Origin: Aigarchaeota archaeon
GTDB lineage: Archaea > Thermoproteota > Nitrososphaeria_A > Caldarchaeales > Wolframiiraptoraceae
Direction: 5' to 3'
NCBI GenBank assembly: GCA_025059205.1
Contig: JANXDS010000006.1
Location: 1-40,464, forward strand
DNA: 40,464 nucleotides
The notes under the pieces are model-generated. The model saw nothing but the letters and a program-made list of their open reading frames with translations, was not told where the DNA came from and did no database searches. The translations under genes and the position numbers were made by a program. Below, in pieces: positions 24,526 through 32,426 of this stretch (positions are counted from its first letter, which is position 1; every line of letters begins with the position of its first letter).

Positions 24526-25590
24526 ATGGTAGTCTTTAAAGATAAAAAAACGGCAATAGTAGGTTACGGTTCCTACATACCGAGATATAGGATTAAGATA
24601 GAGAGCATAGCACACACGTGGGGCGAGTCGTTGGATATGTTAAAGGGACTGAGGGTTCAAGAGATTTCCGTAAAAGGACCAGATGAAGACCAAGTCACGA
24701 TAGCCGTAGAGGCAGCTAGGAACGCATTGAAGAGAGCACCAGAGGTTAACCCAAAGGACATAGGAGCGATATATTCTGGCTCTGAGTCGAAACCCTATGC
24801 TGTTAAGCCAACATCGACTATAGTAGCGGCCGCGATAGGAGCACCAATGTCCGTGAGGCTCGCCGATTATGAATTTGCATGTAAAGGTGGTACTGAAGCT
24901 ATTATAAGTTGTATATCCCAGGCGAGGTCGGGGATGATCAAGTATGGACTTGCGATTGCCGCCGATTGTTCACAATCCTTGCCTGGCGATGTATTGGAAT
25001 ATACTGCCTCAGCGGGTGGTTCTGCTTTTATCATAGGTCATGACTCAGGTGATGCGATAGCTTACTTTGAAGGACAATGCTCAGTAGGTACAGATACGCC
25101 GGATTTTTGGAGAAGGGATTTGATTAAGTACCCAAGACACGGTGGAAGGTTTACGGGAGAGCCCGCATATTTCAGACACGTAACTGCAGCCGCTACTGGT
25201 TTAATGAAAGAGCTCGAGATGAAACCAGAAGATTTCGATTATATAGTTCCGCATCAACCCAACGGTTCATTTCCGGTCGAAGTTGCTAAAAGATTAGGGT
25301 TTAGCGAGAGCAAAGTGTTGCCGGGTTTGTTGTCACCCATTGTGGGAAACTTCTACTCCGGTTCCTCGCCCACTGGGCTCTGCAAAGTGCTTGACCAAGC
25401 CAAGCCCGGTCAGAGAATACTATTGGTGTCGTTTGGCTCAGGTGCTGGATCTGATGCTTTCAGCATAGTAGTGGCAGAAGGCATAGAAAGGAAGAGAGAT
25501 CTAGCACCTAAAGTCGAAGATTACATAAACAGAAAGAAGTACGTTGATTATAGCCTATATGCGAAGTTCTGGGGAAAAATAGCGTTGTGA
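24526..25590 (+). CDS. hmgB: Hydroxymethylglutaryl-CoA synthase
   Basis: It condenses acetoacetyl-CoA with acetyl-CoA. The catalytic cysteine is in [10 protein letters not shown] (C119 from this start; C121 from the GTG), the histidine in [10 protein letters not shown] and the asparagine loop in [12 protein letters not shown] choose ATG 24526, eight bases after GGTG; a GTG two codons upstream is too close to that site. 354 residues, the archaeal length. It lies 15 bases after hmgA and directly before the thiolase gene, whose ribosome binding site overlaps its stop. With the next two proteins it should form the known archaeal thiolase/HMGS complex. Confidence 0.94.
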   Translation: MVVFKDKKTAIVGYGSYIPRYRIKIESIAHTWGESLDMLKGLRVQEISVKGPDEDQVTIAVEAARNALKRAPEVNPKDIGAIYSGSESKPYAVKPTSTIVAAAIGAPMSVRLADYEFACKGGTEAIISCISQARSGMIKYGLAIAADCSQSLPGDVLEYTASAGGSAFIIGHDSGDAIAYFEGQCSVGTDTPDFWRRDLIKYPRHGGRFTGEPAYFRHVTAAATGLMKELEMKPEDFDYIVPHQPNGSFPVEVAKRLGFSESKVLPGLLSPIVGNFYSGSSPTGLCKVLDQAKPGQRILLVSFGSGAGSDAFSIVVAEGIERKRDLAPKVEDYINRKKYVDYSLYAKFWGKIAL

Positions 25591-25600
25591 GGTGATGTAT

Positions 25601-26767
25601 TTGCGCGACGTAGCGGTCATAGGTGTTGGAATGACAAAGTTTGGCGAGAGATGGGATAAGCAACTCAGAGACCTTTTTGTCGAAGCAGCGAACGAAGCAC
25701 TCAAAGATGCAAATATAGGAAGGGATGAAGTTCAAGCACTTTTTGTGGGCAATTTCTCTGCTGGCAGCTTTGTAGGACAAGAACACGTGGCTCCACTTCT
25801 GGCAGATTATCTGTCGCTTAAGTCTAAACCTGCTTTTAGAATCGAGAGTGCGTGCGCATCTTCCGGTATGGCGTTCAACTTAGCCTGTATGGCGATAGCA
25901 TCCGGCATATACGACATAGTGATGGTTGGCGGTGTGGAAAAAATGACCGACGTATCTGTGCCCGAGATAACGAGCGTGCATGCGAAGGCAATGGATGTAG
26001 AGTGGGAGTCGTTTTTTGGTCTTACGCTCCCGGCGGCGTTTGCCTTGATAGCTAGAAGGCATATGATCCAATATGGAACAAAGCCCGAACAACTAGCTAT
26101 GGTTTCTGTCAAAAATCATAGGAATGCAGCAAAAAACCCGTTAGCGCAATTCCAATTTGAGGTCACGATAGAACGTGTGCTGGCATCTCCTATTGTTTCT
26201 GATCCGCTGCATGTCTTAGATTGTTCACCTATAACAGATGGTGCGGCCGCCGTCATACTGTGTTCCGCGGATATTGCAAAGAAATATGCCGACACTCCCA
26301 TATACGTACTTGGATTCGGTGTAGCATCAGACAGCATCGCATTACATGATAGATCCGATATAACTACGTTGGGAGCCGTTGTGAAAGCATCAAGGCAGGC
26401 ATATAAAATGGCCGGTATAGAACCTAAGAACATTGACGTCGCCGAGTTACACGATAACTTCACGATCACGGAGATAATATCATACGAAGATCTAGGCTTC
26501 TGTGAAAAGGGAAAGGGTGGTTTAATGATACAAGAAGGGGAGACTGAGATTGGTGGTAGAATACCTGTTAACACAAGTGGTGGTCTAAAGGCTAGAGGCA
26601 ACCCTATAGGTGCAACCGGCGTTGCACAGGTTGTCGAAATAGTACAGCAGCTAAGGGGTGAGGCTGGAAAGAGGCAGGTCTCCGGCGCCGAAGTAGGTAT
26701 GACACAAAACATTGGAGGTTCTGGAAGCACGTGTGTAGTTCACATATTCGGGAGACAAAGGAGGTGA
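25601..26767 (+). CDS. Acetoacetyl-CoA thiolase (archaeal, SCP2-type)
   Basis: It forms acetoacetyl-CoA from two acetyl-CoA and passes it to HMGS. The acyl-accepting cysteine is in IESACASSGMAFN (residue 85 from this start), and VAELHDNFT and GGLKARGNPIGATG carry the later active-site histidine and glycine-rich parts. The start is best placed at TTG 25601: GAGGTGAT lies five bases before it, and the product then begins LRDVAVIGVG, like its family. GTG 25592 and ATG 25595 lie inside that binding site. The stop overlaps a perfect GGAGGTGA for the DUF35 gene. Confidence 0.93.
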   Translation: MRDVAVIGVGMTKFGERWDKQLRDLFVEAANEALKDANIGRDEVQALFVGNFSAGSFVGQEHVAPLLADYLSLKSKPAFRIESACASSGMAFNLACMAIASGIYDIVMVGGVEKMTDVSVPEITSVHAKAMDVEWESFFGLTLPAAFALIARRHMIQYGTKPEQLAMVSVKNHRNAAKNPLAQFQFEVTIERVLASPIVSDPLHVLDCSPITDGAAAVILCSADIAKKYADTPIYVLGFGVASDSIALHDRSDITTLGAVVKASRQAYKMAGIEPKNIDVAELHDNFTITEIISYEDLGFCEKGKGGLMIQEGETEIGGRIPVNTSGGLKARGNPIGATGVAQVVEIVQQLRGEAGKRQVSGAEVGMTQNIGGSGSTCVVHIFGRQRR

Positions 26768-26774
26768 GTCAAAA

Positions 26775-27182
26775 ATGATGCCAAAATCACCAAGAATATG
26801 GCAACTGGCCGAGAGAAGGTATAGGTTGCTGGGCTCGAAGTGTACGGTATGCGGAAAGACCAGCGTAGGTCCAAGAAGTGTCTGTCCTATTTGTAATTCT
26901 GAGAAAATTGAGACTATCCAGCTCCCTTCGACTGGAACTATATACTCCTACACGGTCGTGCATGCATTACCAGCAGAGAAGAGTGGTTATGGACCCTACA
27001 TAATGGCCATCGTTGAACTTGAAGATGGAACCAAACTTACCGCGGAAATAGTAGATTGTGAACCAGAAGACGTTAAAATTGGTATGCCCGTGGAGTTGGC
27101 CTTTAGGTTAATAGGACAAGAATCCGAACATGGAATTATATACTACGGCTATAAGTTTAGACCGATTATATCCCGAACGTAG
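26775..27182 (+). CDS. DUF35 OB-fold/zinc-ribbon protein of the thiolase-HMGS complex
   Basis: A 135-residue protein with an N-terminal rubredoxin-like zinc ribbon (CTVCGKTSVGPRSVCPIC) and an OB-fold (residues about 55-130). In archaea the DUF35 protein bridges thiolase and HMG-CoA synthase and lets acetoacetyl-CoA channel between them; this role is known from work on methanogen complexes. The gene starts seven bases after a GGAGGTGA that spans the thiolase stop, so translation is coupled and stoichiometry can be kept. Confidence 0.93.
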   Translation: MMPKSPRIWQLAERRYRLLGSKCTVCGKTSVGPRSVCPICNSEKIETIQLPSTGTIYSYTVVHALPAEKSGYGPYIMAIVELEDGTKLTAEIVDCEPEDVKIGMPVELAFRLIGQESEHGIIYYGYKFRPIISRT

Positions 27183-27219
27183 GGGGAACGTGTTAATTAG
27201 GAAAACCAATTAATCTCTT

Positions 27220-27227
27220 CTTATAAT
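27220..27227 (+). promoter_or_regulatory. TATA box for isopentenyl phosphate kinase
   Basis: CTTATAAT-type element centred about 23 bases before the ATG at 27246, so the transcript begins at or close to the start codon. It separates the ipk transcript from the DUF35 gene upstream. Confidence 0.4.
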
Positions 27228-27245
27228 TTTTTATGGTCAAGAGGT

Positions 27246-28028
27246 ATGGGAAAGTTAATAGTCATAAAACTTGGAGGGTCTGTCATAACGAATAAGCACG
27301 AACCGTTCTCTTTCAATAGAGAAGTCGTTCTGAGAATAGGTAAAGAGCTAAAATCGAGCTGGCCTACGCCCCTCATCATCGTTCATGGAGGCGGATCGTT
27401 CGGTCATCCAATAGCCGATGCATACGATATAAAAAAGGGTTACCAAAGAGCCGAACAGCTCAAAGGTTTTATGGAGACAGTCAACGCAATGAGGAGGCTT
27501 AATAACCTTGTAGTGTCTGCACTCAGCGATGCCAACCTCCCAGTAATAGGCATACCACCATCGTGCACAGTCATTACAAACAACGGTGATATAGAAACAT
27601 GTAACTTTGACCCAGTCTTCTCAGCCATGGAGATAGGCCTTATACCGGTCATGTACGGTGATGCTGTATTTGATAGGAAGTTGAAGTTTACGATACTTTC
27701 CGGTGACACTTTAGCATCCTACATCGCTATGAGACTTAAAGCTAAGCAGCTTATATTTGCCGTAGATGTAGACGGTGTCTACGGCTTTGATAGAGAGGCC
27801 TCTCAACGCTTTCTTATAGAAGAGTTAAATGAGAAAATTCATATGAGCATAAAATATGAACCAACCGAAGGTGACGTTACTGGCGGTATGTTTTACAAAG
27901 TTGAAGAAGCACTCGCAGCAGCAAGGCATGGTGTAGAGGTTTATATAATAAACGGACTCGTTCCAGGCCGTATCGAAGCGGTAATTAAAGGACAAAAGGT
28001 CGTTGGTACTAGGGTTAAGATAGCATAA
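27246..28028 (+). CDS. ipk: Isopentenyl phosphate kinase
   Basis: It phosphorylates isopentenyl phosphate to isopentenyl diphosphate in the archaeal mevalonate route. An amino-acid-kinase fold is shown by IVIKLGGSVITNK, VHGGGSFGHP with the family-specific histidine H54, ILSGDTLA and DVDGVYG. Length 260 is normal. The gene is followed after 46 bases by the IPP isomerase gene, the usual archaeal pairing. Presence of IPK implies decarboxylation before the second phosphorylation; the enzymes for the intervening steps are not encoded in this window. Confidence 0.95.
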   Translation: MGKLIVIKLGGSVITNKHEPFSFNREVVLRIGKELKSSWPTPLIIVHGGGSFGHPIADAYDIKKGYQRAEQLKGFMETVNAMRRLNNLVVSALSDANLPVIGIPPSCTVITNNGDIETCNFDPVFSAMEIGLIPVMYGDAVFDRKLKFTILSGDTLASYIAMRLKAKQLIFAVDVDGVYGFDREASQRFLIEELNEKIHMSIKYEPTEGDVTGGMFYKVEEALAAARHGVEVYIINGLVPGRIEAVIKGQKVVGTRVKIA

Positions 28029-28074
28029 CCGTCACGTATTTATCAGAGGCAATTCCCCAAACTTTAAGATCTAA

Positions 28075-29166
28075 ATGGGCGAAAGTAGTATAGAAGTCAG
28101 GAAGCTGGACCACATAAGGATCTGCTTAGAGAAAGACGTTGAATTTAAACAGAAGACGACTTGGTTCGAGTTTGTAGAGTTTATACATGTCGCTGCACCA
28201 GAGCTGAACTACGATGACATTGAAACCTCAACAGAGTTTCTTGGTAGAAAGTTCTCTGCACCGATATTAATAGAAGGTATGACGGGAGGCGCAAAAGGTA
28301 CGGAAATAATAAACAAAAACCTGGCGATGTCCGCTCTAGAATTCAACATACCCTTAGGGTTAGGAAGTCAGAGGGCTGCGGTGGAGAAACCGGAACTTGT
28401 AGAGAGCTTTAGGATTGTAAGGGACGTTGCACCGGACGTTTTCCTCATCGCCAATATAGGTGGCGTACAACTTATTGAAGGTGGTGTAAAGTTAGCAGAA
28501 GAGGTTGTCAGTATGGTTGATGCGAACGCACTCGCGATACACCTTAATCCACTCCATGAAATCGTTCAACCTCACGGTACAACCTCTTTTAAAGGTACAC
28601 TTGACGCAATAAGAAAGATTGTAGAAAAGTTATCAGTCCCCGTCATCGTGAAGGAGGTCGGCTGTGGAATATCTGGTGAACTTTCGAGAAGGCTTAGTGA
28701 GATGGGCGTGGCAGCAATAGACGTTGGTGGCGCCGGTGGCACTAATTGGGCGAAGATCGAGAGAATAAGAGCGTTAGAGAAGGGCTTTCTTGAAAATGCA
28801 GCTATAGGAAAGACCTTTTTAGAGTGGGGGATACCAACTGCCGCGGCTACGATAGAAGCTTGCACATCGACAAAAATTCCGATAATATCGTCGGGTGGTA
28901 TAAGGAGTGGTTTGGATATTGCTAAGGCTATCGCAATAGGTGCAAGTATGGCCGGTATAGCTCGGCCATTGCTTCACCATGCTGTGGTCAGCTCTGACAG
29001 GATAGTAAAGGTACTAAGACAGATGGTTTCAGAGTTGAAGACTGCTATGTTCCTAACCGGTTGTCAAAACATCGAATCGCTTAAAAAAGTAAACGTAGTG
29101 ATAACGGGCCGCCTGTTAGAGTGGATTAAGCAAAGAGGTATACAACACCCAAAAGTTAGAATTTAG
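28075..29166 (+). CDS. fni: Isopentenyl-diphosphate isomerase, type 2 (FMN)
   Basis: It interconverts isopentenyl and dimethylallyl diphosphate using reduced FMN. The N-terminal RKLDHIRICLEKDV, IEGMTGGAKG, GLGSQRA, HLNPLHEIVQPHG and VGGAGGTNW motifs are typical and the family's histidine/asparagine/glutamine FMN and substrate contacts are preserved. Length 363 is normal. It ends 14 bases before the convergent GluRS stop. In many archaea a prenyl synthase gene follows; here it does not. Confidence 0.95.
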   Translation: MGESSIEVRKLDHIRICLEKDVEFKQKTTWFEFVEFIHVAAPELNYDDIETSTEFLGRKFSAPILIEGMTGGAKGTEIINKNLAMSALEFNIPLGLGSQRAAVEKPELVESFRIVRDVAPDVFLIANIGGVQLIEGGVKLAEEVVSMVDANALAIHLNPLHEIVQPHGTTSFKGTLDAIRKIVEKLSVPVIVKEVGCGISGELSRRLSEMGVAAIDVGGAGGTNWAKIERIRALEKGFLENAAIGKTFLEWGIPTAAATIEACTSTKIPIISSGGIRSGLDIAKAIAIGASMAGIARPLLHHAVVSSDRIVKVLRQMVSELKTAMFLTGCQNIESLKKVNVVITGRLLEWIKQRGIQHPKVRI

Positions 29167-29180
29167 CAGTTGCAATTTTG

Positions 29181-30905
29181 TTAAGAATGTATGAAGACGA
29201 AATCTAAAGCATCCACACTATCCCTTATACAGAAGCCAAAGCGTTCAAACTGAACTCTTTCCCCATGCTTAATCTCTACGCATGCGTTCTCTCCGAAGGC
29301 GTGTATGGTCTTTAAACTGTTGGGGTTCAACTGTCCATCGTCTTGGTAAAGGACATCTGGCACAAAAACCCTGACCTCAACATGATCTTCAGTTACCCAT
29401 TGGACTATTGGCACACCTTCGAGTACGTCTCTACACATGAAGGTCGCCCTTATAAGATCTTCGCCGACCTCTTTTATCGAAATGTTATAGAGGTATTTGA
29501 GCCTAAGAGTGTCTCCTTCCTTAAGTCTTCGTACGTCCTCCCTTGCTATGTAGAATCTGTCAGCGGTACGTATCAATCTCTTGCCGAGTGGTTCCGATGG
29601 ATGATATGGCAATTCAACATAAAGTTCTGGTGCACCCTCAACTTCCACCAGAATCGGATCAGGAACGATAAAGTATCTCTTCGCTATCGGATCTAACATA
29701 CGTCTATTGATGGCATATAAGAGTTCCCATACATAAACTCTCTTTGTGAATGTTAGTCCTGTCTGTGATATAGTGAACTCCCTTATAGCCTCAGGTAGCA
29801 ACCCTCTTCTTCTTATCCCGTCAACTGTCGCTAACCTTGGGTCGTCCCATCTAGATACTATTCCTTGTTCTATTAGGCGTCTTATCTCTCTCTTAGCCAA
29901 AGGTGTGCCTTTAAACTCAAATCTGGAATACTCCACGAAAACCGGGTTTTGTAAACCTAGCAAGGATCTTATATAGTTCTGTAACTCATCACGTAGAGCG
30001 AACTCGCTACTTCTCAGAACATGCGTCACACCACAAATAGCATCCTCTATGGCGGCGGCAATATCATACGTCGGCCAAACCCTGTATTTGTCGCCCACGA
30101 TTGGATGCGGATACTCTATTATGCGAAACAACGCAGGGTCCCGCATTACTGTATTCTTACTCGTCATATCGCCTTTAAGTCTGAGCACGGCTGACCCTTC
30201 TTTTAATACTCCTGAGAGCATGTCCTTCCATAGTGATAGATTCAACTGAACGGGTTGCTGCCTATGTGCACACTCAGTCATCATAAACCTTCCTTTACTC
30301 ATCTCTTCCCTACTACAAGAGCACACGTACGCGAAACCCATCGTTATCAGCTCTTTTGCATAGTCGTAGTATACGTCTAAATCTTCTGAATTGCACTTCT
30401 CATAATCCCACTCTATACCAAACCATTTGTAACCCTTCCTAAAGTTTTCATAGTATTCGAGCTTCACTTTCCTCGGGTTTGTGTCCTCAAACCTAAGCCA
30501 AAGTTTTCCGTCGTACATCTTAGCATACATATAGTTCAATATGCCGCTCATAGCGTGCCCAATATGCATGTAACCGCTTGGCTCTGGTGGCAATCTCGTG
30601 ACGACTTTACCAGGCTTGGCATGCGGCAGTGGTGGCAGCTTCTTTTCTTTTGGTTTGTGCTTTTCGAGCAACGCCGGTGCTATCTCCTCTAACATCTTTA
30701 TTTGTTGTTCAACCCCCATCTGGTTGACGCTCTTCACAACCTCCTCGGTCACCTTCAAAACTTCCCTAATCGTGTTCCTAAGCTCAGGGTTCTCACCGAG
30801 CACCTTCGATACAACCGCATTTACAACGGCTTTTCCATCGTGCTCGATAGCGTTCTTTAAAGCCCACTTAAGGATCAGCGCCCGTATTTCCATCGTCATA
30901 CACAT
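29181..30905 (-). CDS. gltX: Glutamyl-tRNA synthetase, archaeal type
   Basis: A class Ib synthetase of the archaeal/eukaryotic GlxRS type. HIGH is at 114-117 in PSGYMHIGH, after an N-terminal helical region of about 90 residues; the KMSKS counterpart is PLAKREIRRL near residue 355, followed by WDDPRL. The C-terminal beta-barrel anticodon domain completes 574 residues. It likely charges tRNA-Glu and perhaps tRNA-Gln for later amidation. The first ATG (30905) lies about 23 bases from a TATA-like element at 30923-30930 on the minus strand, and ATGs at 30899 and 30893 are alternatives. Confidence 0.94.
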   Translation of the reverse strand: MCMTMEIRALILKWALKNAIEHDGKAVVNAVVSKVLGENPELRNTIREVLKVTEEVVKSVNQMGVEQQIKMLEEIAPALLEKHKPKEKKLPPLPHAKPGKVVTRLPPEPSGYMHIGHAMSGILNYMYAKMYDGKLWLRFEDTNPRKVKLEYYENFRKGYKWFGIEWDYEKCNSEDLDVYYDYAKELITMGFAYVCSCSREEMSKGRFMMTECAHRQQPVQLNLSLWKDMLSGVLKEGSAVLRLKGDMTSKNTVMRDPALFRIIEYPHPIVGDKYRVWPTYDIAAAIEDAICGVTHVLRSSEFALRDELQNYIRSLLGLQNPVFVEYSRFEFKGTPLAKREIRRLIEQGIVSRWDDPRLATVDGIRRRGLLPEAIREFTISQTGLTFTKRVYVWELLYAINRRMLDPIAKRYFIVPDPILVEVEGAPELYVELPYHPSEPLGKRLIRTADRFYIAREDVRRLKEGDTLRLKYLYNISIKEVGEDLIRATFMCRDVLEGVPIVQWVTEDHVEVRVFVPDVLYQDDGQLNPNSLKTIHAFGENACVEIKHGERVQFERFGFCIRDSVDALDFVFIHS

Positions 30906-30961
30906 CTCACGGGACGCTAAAAAGTATTAATTCACCTTCTGTACGAGTAAACCTCAACGGC

Positions 30962-30968
30962 TATATAG
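30962..30968 (+). promoter_or_regulatory. TATA box for the L7Ae operon
   Basis: TATATAG is centred about 67 bases before the L7Ae ATG, predicting a start near 30991 and a leader of about 41 bases. That makes this one of few genes here with a real 5-prime leader, which includes the purine-rich GAGGGGGAG ribosome binding region at 31016-31025. Confidence 0.5.
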
Positions 30969-31031
30969 ATAAATAGAAGCCTAATCTCTACACGTGAGAA
31001 GTGGTGTAAGCGGGCTGAGGGGGAGAAGCTG

Positions 31032-31424
31032 ATGAAGTCTGCTACAGGAGCTTATTACGTAACTTTTAACCCGCCCGAGGAGTTGATTAAGGCAACTTTG
31101 GAGGCGGTAAAGATCGCGAGACTTACAGGGAAGACACGTAAGGGCGTTAACGAGGTGATAAAGTCCATTGAGAGGGGTCAGGCTAAATTCGTTGTAATCG
31201 CGACGGATGTTGACCCACCCGAAATCGTTGCCTTCTTACCTGCACTATGCGATGAAAAGAAGATACCCTACATGTTCGTCCCATCCAAAAAGGAACTAGG
31301 CGAGGTTGCTGGTATATCGGTTGCTGCAAGTTCAGTTTCTATAATAGACCCCGGTGATGCAAAAGGTTACCTTGACGAGATAGCCAAAAAAGTAGCCGAG
31401 ATAAGGTCCAGTAAGTCGAAGTGA
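31032..31424 (+). CDS. rpl7ae: Ribosomal protein eL8/L7Ae
   Basis: A kink-turn RNA-binding protein of the large subunit, and also a core protein of box C/D and H/ACA particles and of RNase P in archaea. The signature [33 protein letters not shown] is conserved, as are VPSKKELG and the C-terminal helix. Its 130-residue length is typical. The stop overlaps the beginning of rps28e. The leader may be self-regulated (see findings). Confidence 0.96.
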   Translation: MKSATGAYYVTFNPPEELIKATLEAVKIARLTGKTRKGVNEVIKSIERGQAKFVVIATDVDPPEIVAFLPALCDEKKIPYMFVPSKKELGEVAGISVAASSVSIIDPGDAKGYLDEIAKKVAEIRSSKSK

Positions 31425-31654
31425 TGGGGATGAGCGAGAAAGCACCTCCGCCGGTTGAAGAACCGGTGCCGGCAGTAGTTGAGCAGATCGTGGGAAGGAC
31501 AGGAGTAACAGGAGAGGTTACCCAGGTTAGGGTTCGAATACTCAAGGGCAAATATCAAGGTAGGGTAATATCGAGGAACGTTAAGGGCCCTGTCAGAGTT
31601 GGTGACATACTTCTACTATTAGATACAGAGCGTGAGGCAGAAAAGATAAAGTAA
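31424..31654 (+). CDS. rps28e: Ribosomal protein eS28
   Basis: Small-subunit protein S28e. [40 protein letters not shown] identifies it. Its N-terminus has a proline-rich extension ([11 protein letters not shown]), slightly longer than usual. ATG at 31424 gives a one-base overlap with the L7Ae stop; ATG at 31430 is another possible start. The gene lies in the conserved L7Ae-S28e-L24e-Ndk order. Confidence 0.93.
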   Translation: MGMSEKAPPPVEEPVPAVVEQIVGRTGVTGEVTQVRVRILKGKYQGRVISRNVKGPVRVGDILLLLDTEREAEKIK

Positions 31655-31691
31655 AGTAGTAGTATCTAAGCGATTGTGAGACGAGGAGCCC

Positions 31692-31883
31692 ATGCCAACT
31701 ATGCATAGGTGTTCTTTCTGCGGAAGAGAGTTTTTGCATGGCAGCGGTATATTATTCGTAAAGAATGACGGTTCTACCTTTTGGTTTTGCTCCAGAAAGT
31801 GCAAGGTCTACATGCTCGAGCACAAAAAGGACCCCAGAAAGATTAAATGGACGGAATTTTACGGTAAGGAGAGACGTGCCTAG
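31692..31883 (+). CDS. rpl24e: Ribosomal protein eL24
   Basis: A 63-residue zinc-binding large-subunit protein. CSFCGREFLHG and FWFCSRKCKVYML supply the four zinc cysteines (CxxC and CxxxC), followed by the basic DPRKIKWTEFYGKERRA tail. GAGGAG lies five bases before the ATG. Fits exactly in the conserved operon. Confidence 0.95.
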   Translation: MPTMHRCSFCGREFLHGSGILFVKNDGSTFWFCSRKCKVYMLEHKKDPRKIKWTEFYGKERRA

Positions 31884-31911
31884 ATGTACTTAAACTTGGG
31901 AGGAAGTAGAA

Positions 31912-32331
31912 ATGAGTGTAGAAAGGTCCTTTATAATACTCAAGCCTAGTTGCTTAAAGAGAGGCCTCGTCGGTGAGATAATCTCGAGGTTTGAGAAAAA
32001 GGGTTTAAAGATAATCCAAATAAAGATCGCAAAACTTCCGAAGGAAAAGGTCGAGGAACTCTACAGGCAACACCTAGGAAAGTCGTTCTACAACGAATTA
32101 ATAGAGTGCATGGTAAGCGATAGGGTCGTCCTTATGGTCGTCGAGGGTAGGAATGCCATAGGAGTTGTGAGAAGGATGATAGGTGCTACGGACCCCGCCG
32201 AGGCAAGTCCTGGAACAATAAGGGGCGACCTCGCCTTGGACAAGACCGACAACTTGATACATGCGTGCGACAGTCCAGAATCTTACGAAAGGGAAGTCAG
32301 GATTTTCTTTAATGAAAAAGAGCTTGCCTAG
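31912..32331 (+). CDS. ndk: Nucleoside diphosphate kinase, slightly variant
   Basis: It transfers the terminal phosphate between nucleoside triphosphates and diphosphates. The catalytic histidine is in NLIHACDSPE, and GTIRGD and GEIISRFEKKG are conserved. Two departures are visible: the KPDG motif reads KPSC, and SGPV reads SDRV. The size (139 residues) is normal, so the enzyme is probably active. GGGAGGA precedes the ATG by ten bases. It is the last gene of the L7Ae operon; the aIF5B gene that often follows is absent. Confidence 0.92.
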   Translation: MSVERSFIILKPSCLKRGLVGEIISRFEKKGLKIIQIKIAKLPKEKVEELYRQHLGKSFYNELIECMVSDRVVLMVVEGRNAIGVVRRMIGATDPAEASPGTIRGDLALDKTDNLIHACDSPESYEREVRIFFNEKELA

Positions 32332-32356
32332 AATTATACGTTTTCTGGGTTTTGTA

Positions 32357-32384
32357 CCTCTCTATCTTAACTTATAGACAGAGG
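32357..32384. promoter_or_regulatory. Inverted repeat upstream of aIF2gamma
   Basis: CCTCTCTAT (32357-32365) pairs with ATAG (32374-32377) and AGAGG (32380-32384) across an 8-base loop and a 2-base bulge. It may be the end structure of the ndk transcript or an operator, since it sits seven bases before the aIF2gamma TATA box. Confidence 0.3.
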
Positions 32385-32390
32385 GTTTAA

Positions 32391-32400
32391 CCTATATAAA
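32391..32400 (+). promoter_or_regulatory. TATA box for aIF2gamma
   Basis: CCTATATAAA is centred about 31 bases before the ATG at 32427, giving a leader of roughly five bases. There is no Shine-Dalgarno site, consistent with near-leaderless translation. Confidence 0.55.
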
Positions 32401-32426
32401 CAGCATGGAGTAATAAAACCCTTTAG

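Noticed and set aside
26116-26730. 204-codon minus-strand frame
   Set aside because: Antisense shadow of the thiolase gene, with composition rich in Ser and Pro that reflects the opposite strand.
31421-31558. Overlapping minus-strand frames over S28e
   Set aside because: They mirror the real ribosomal gene and have no start signals.
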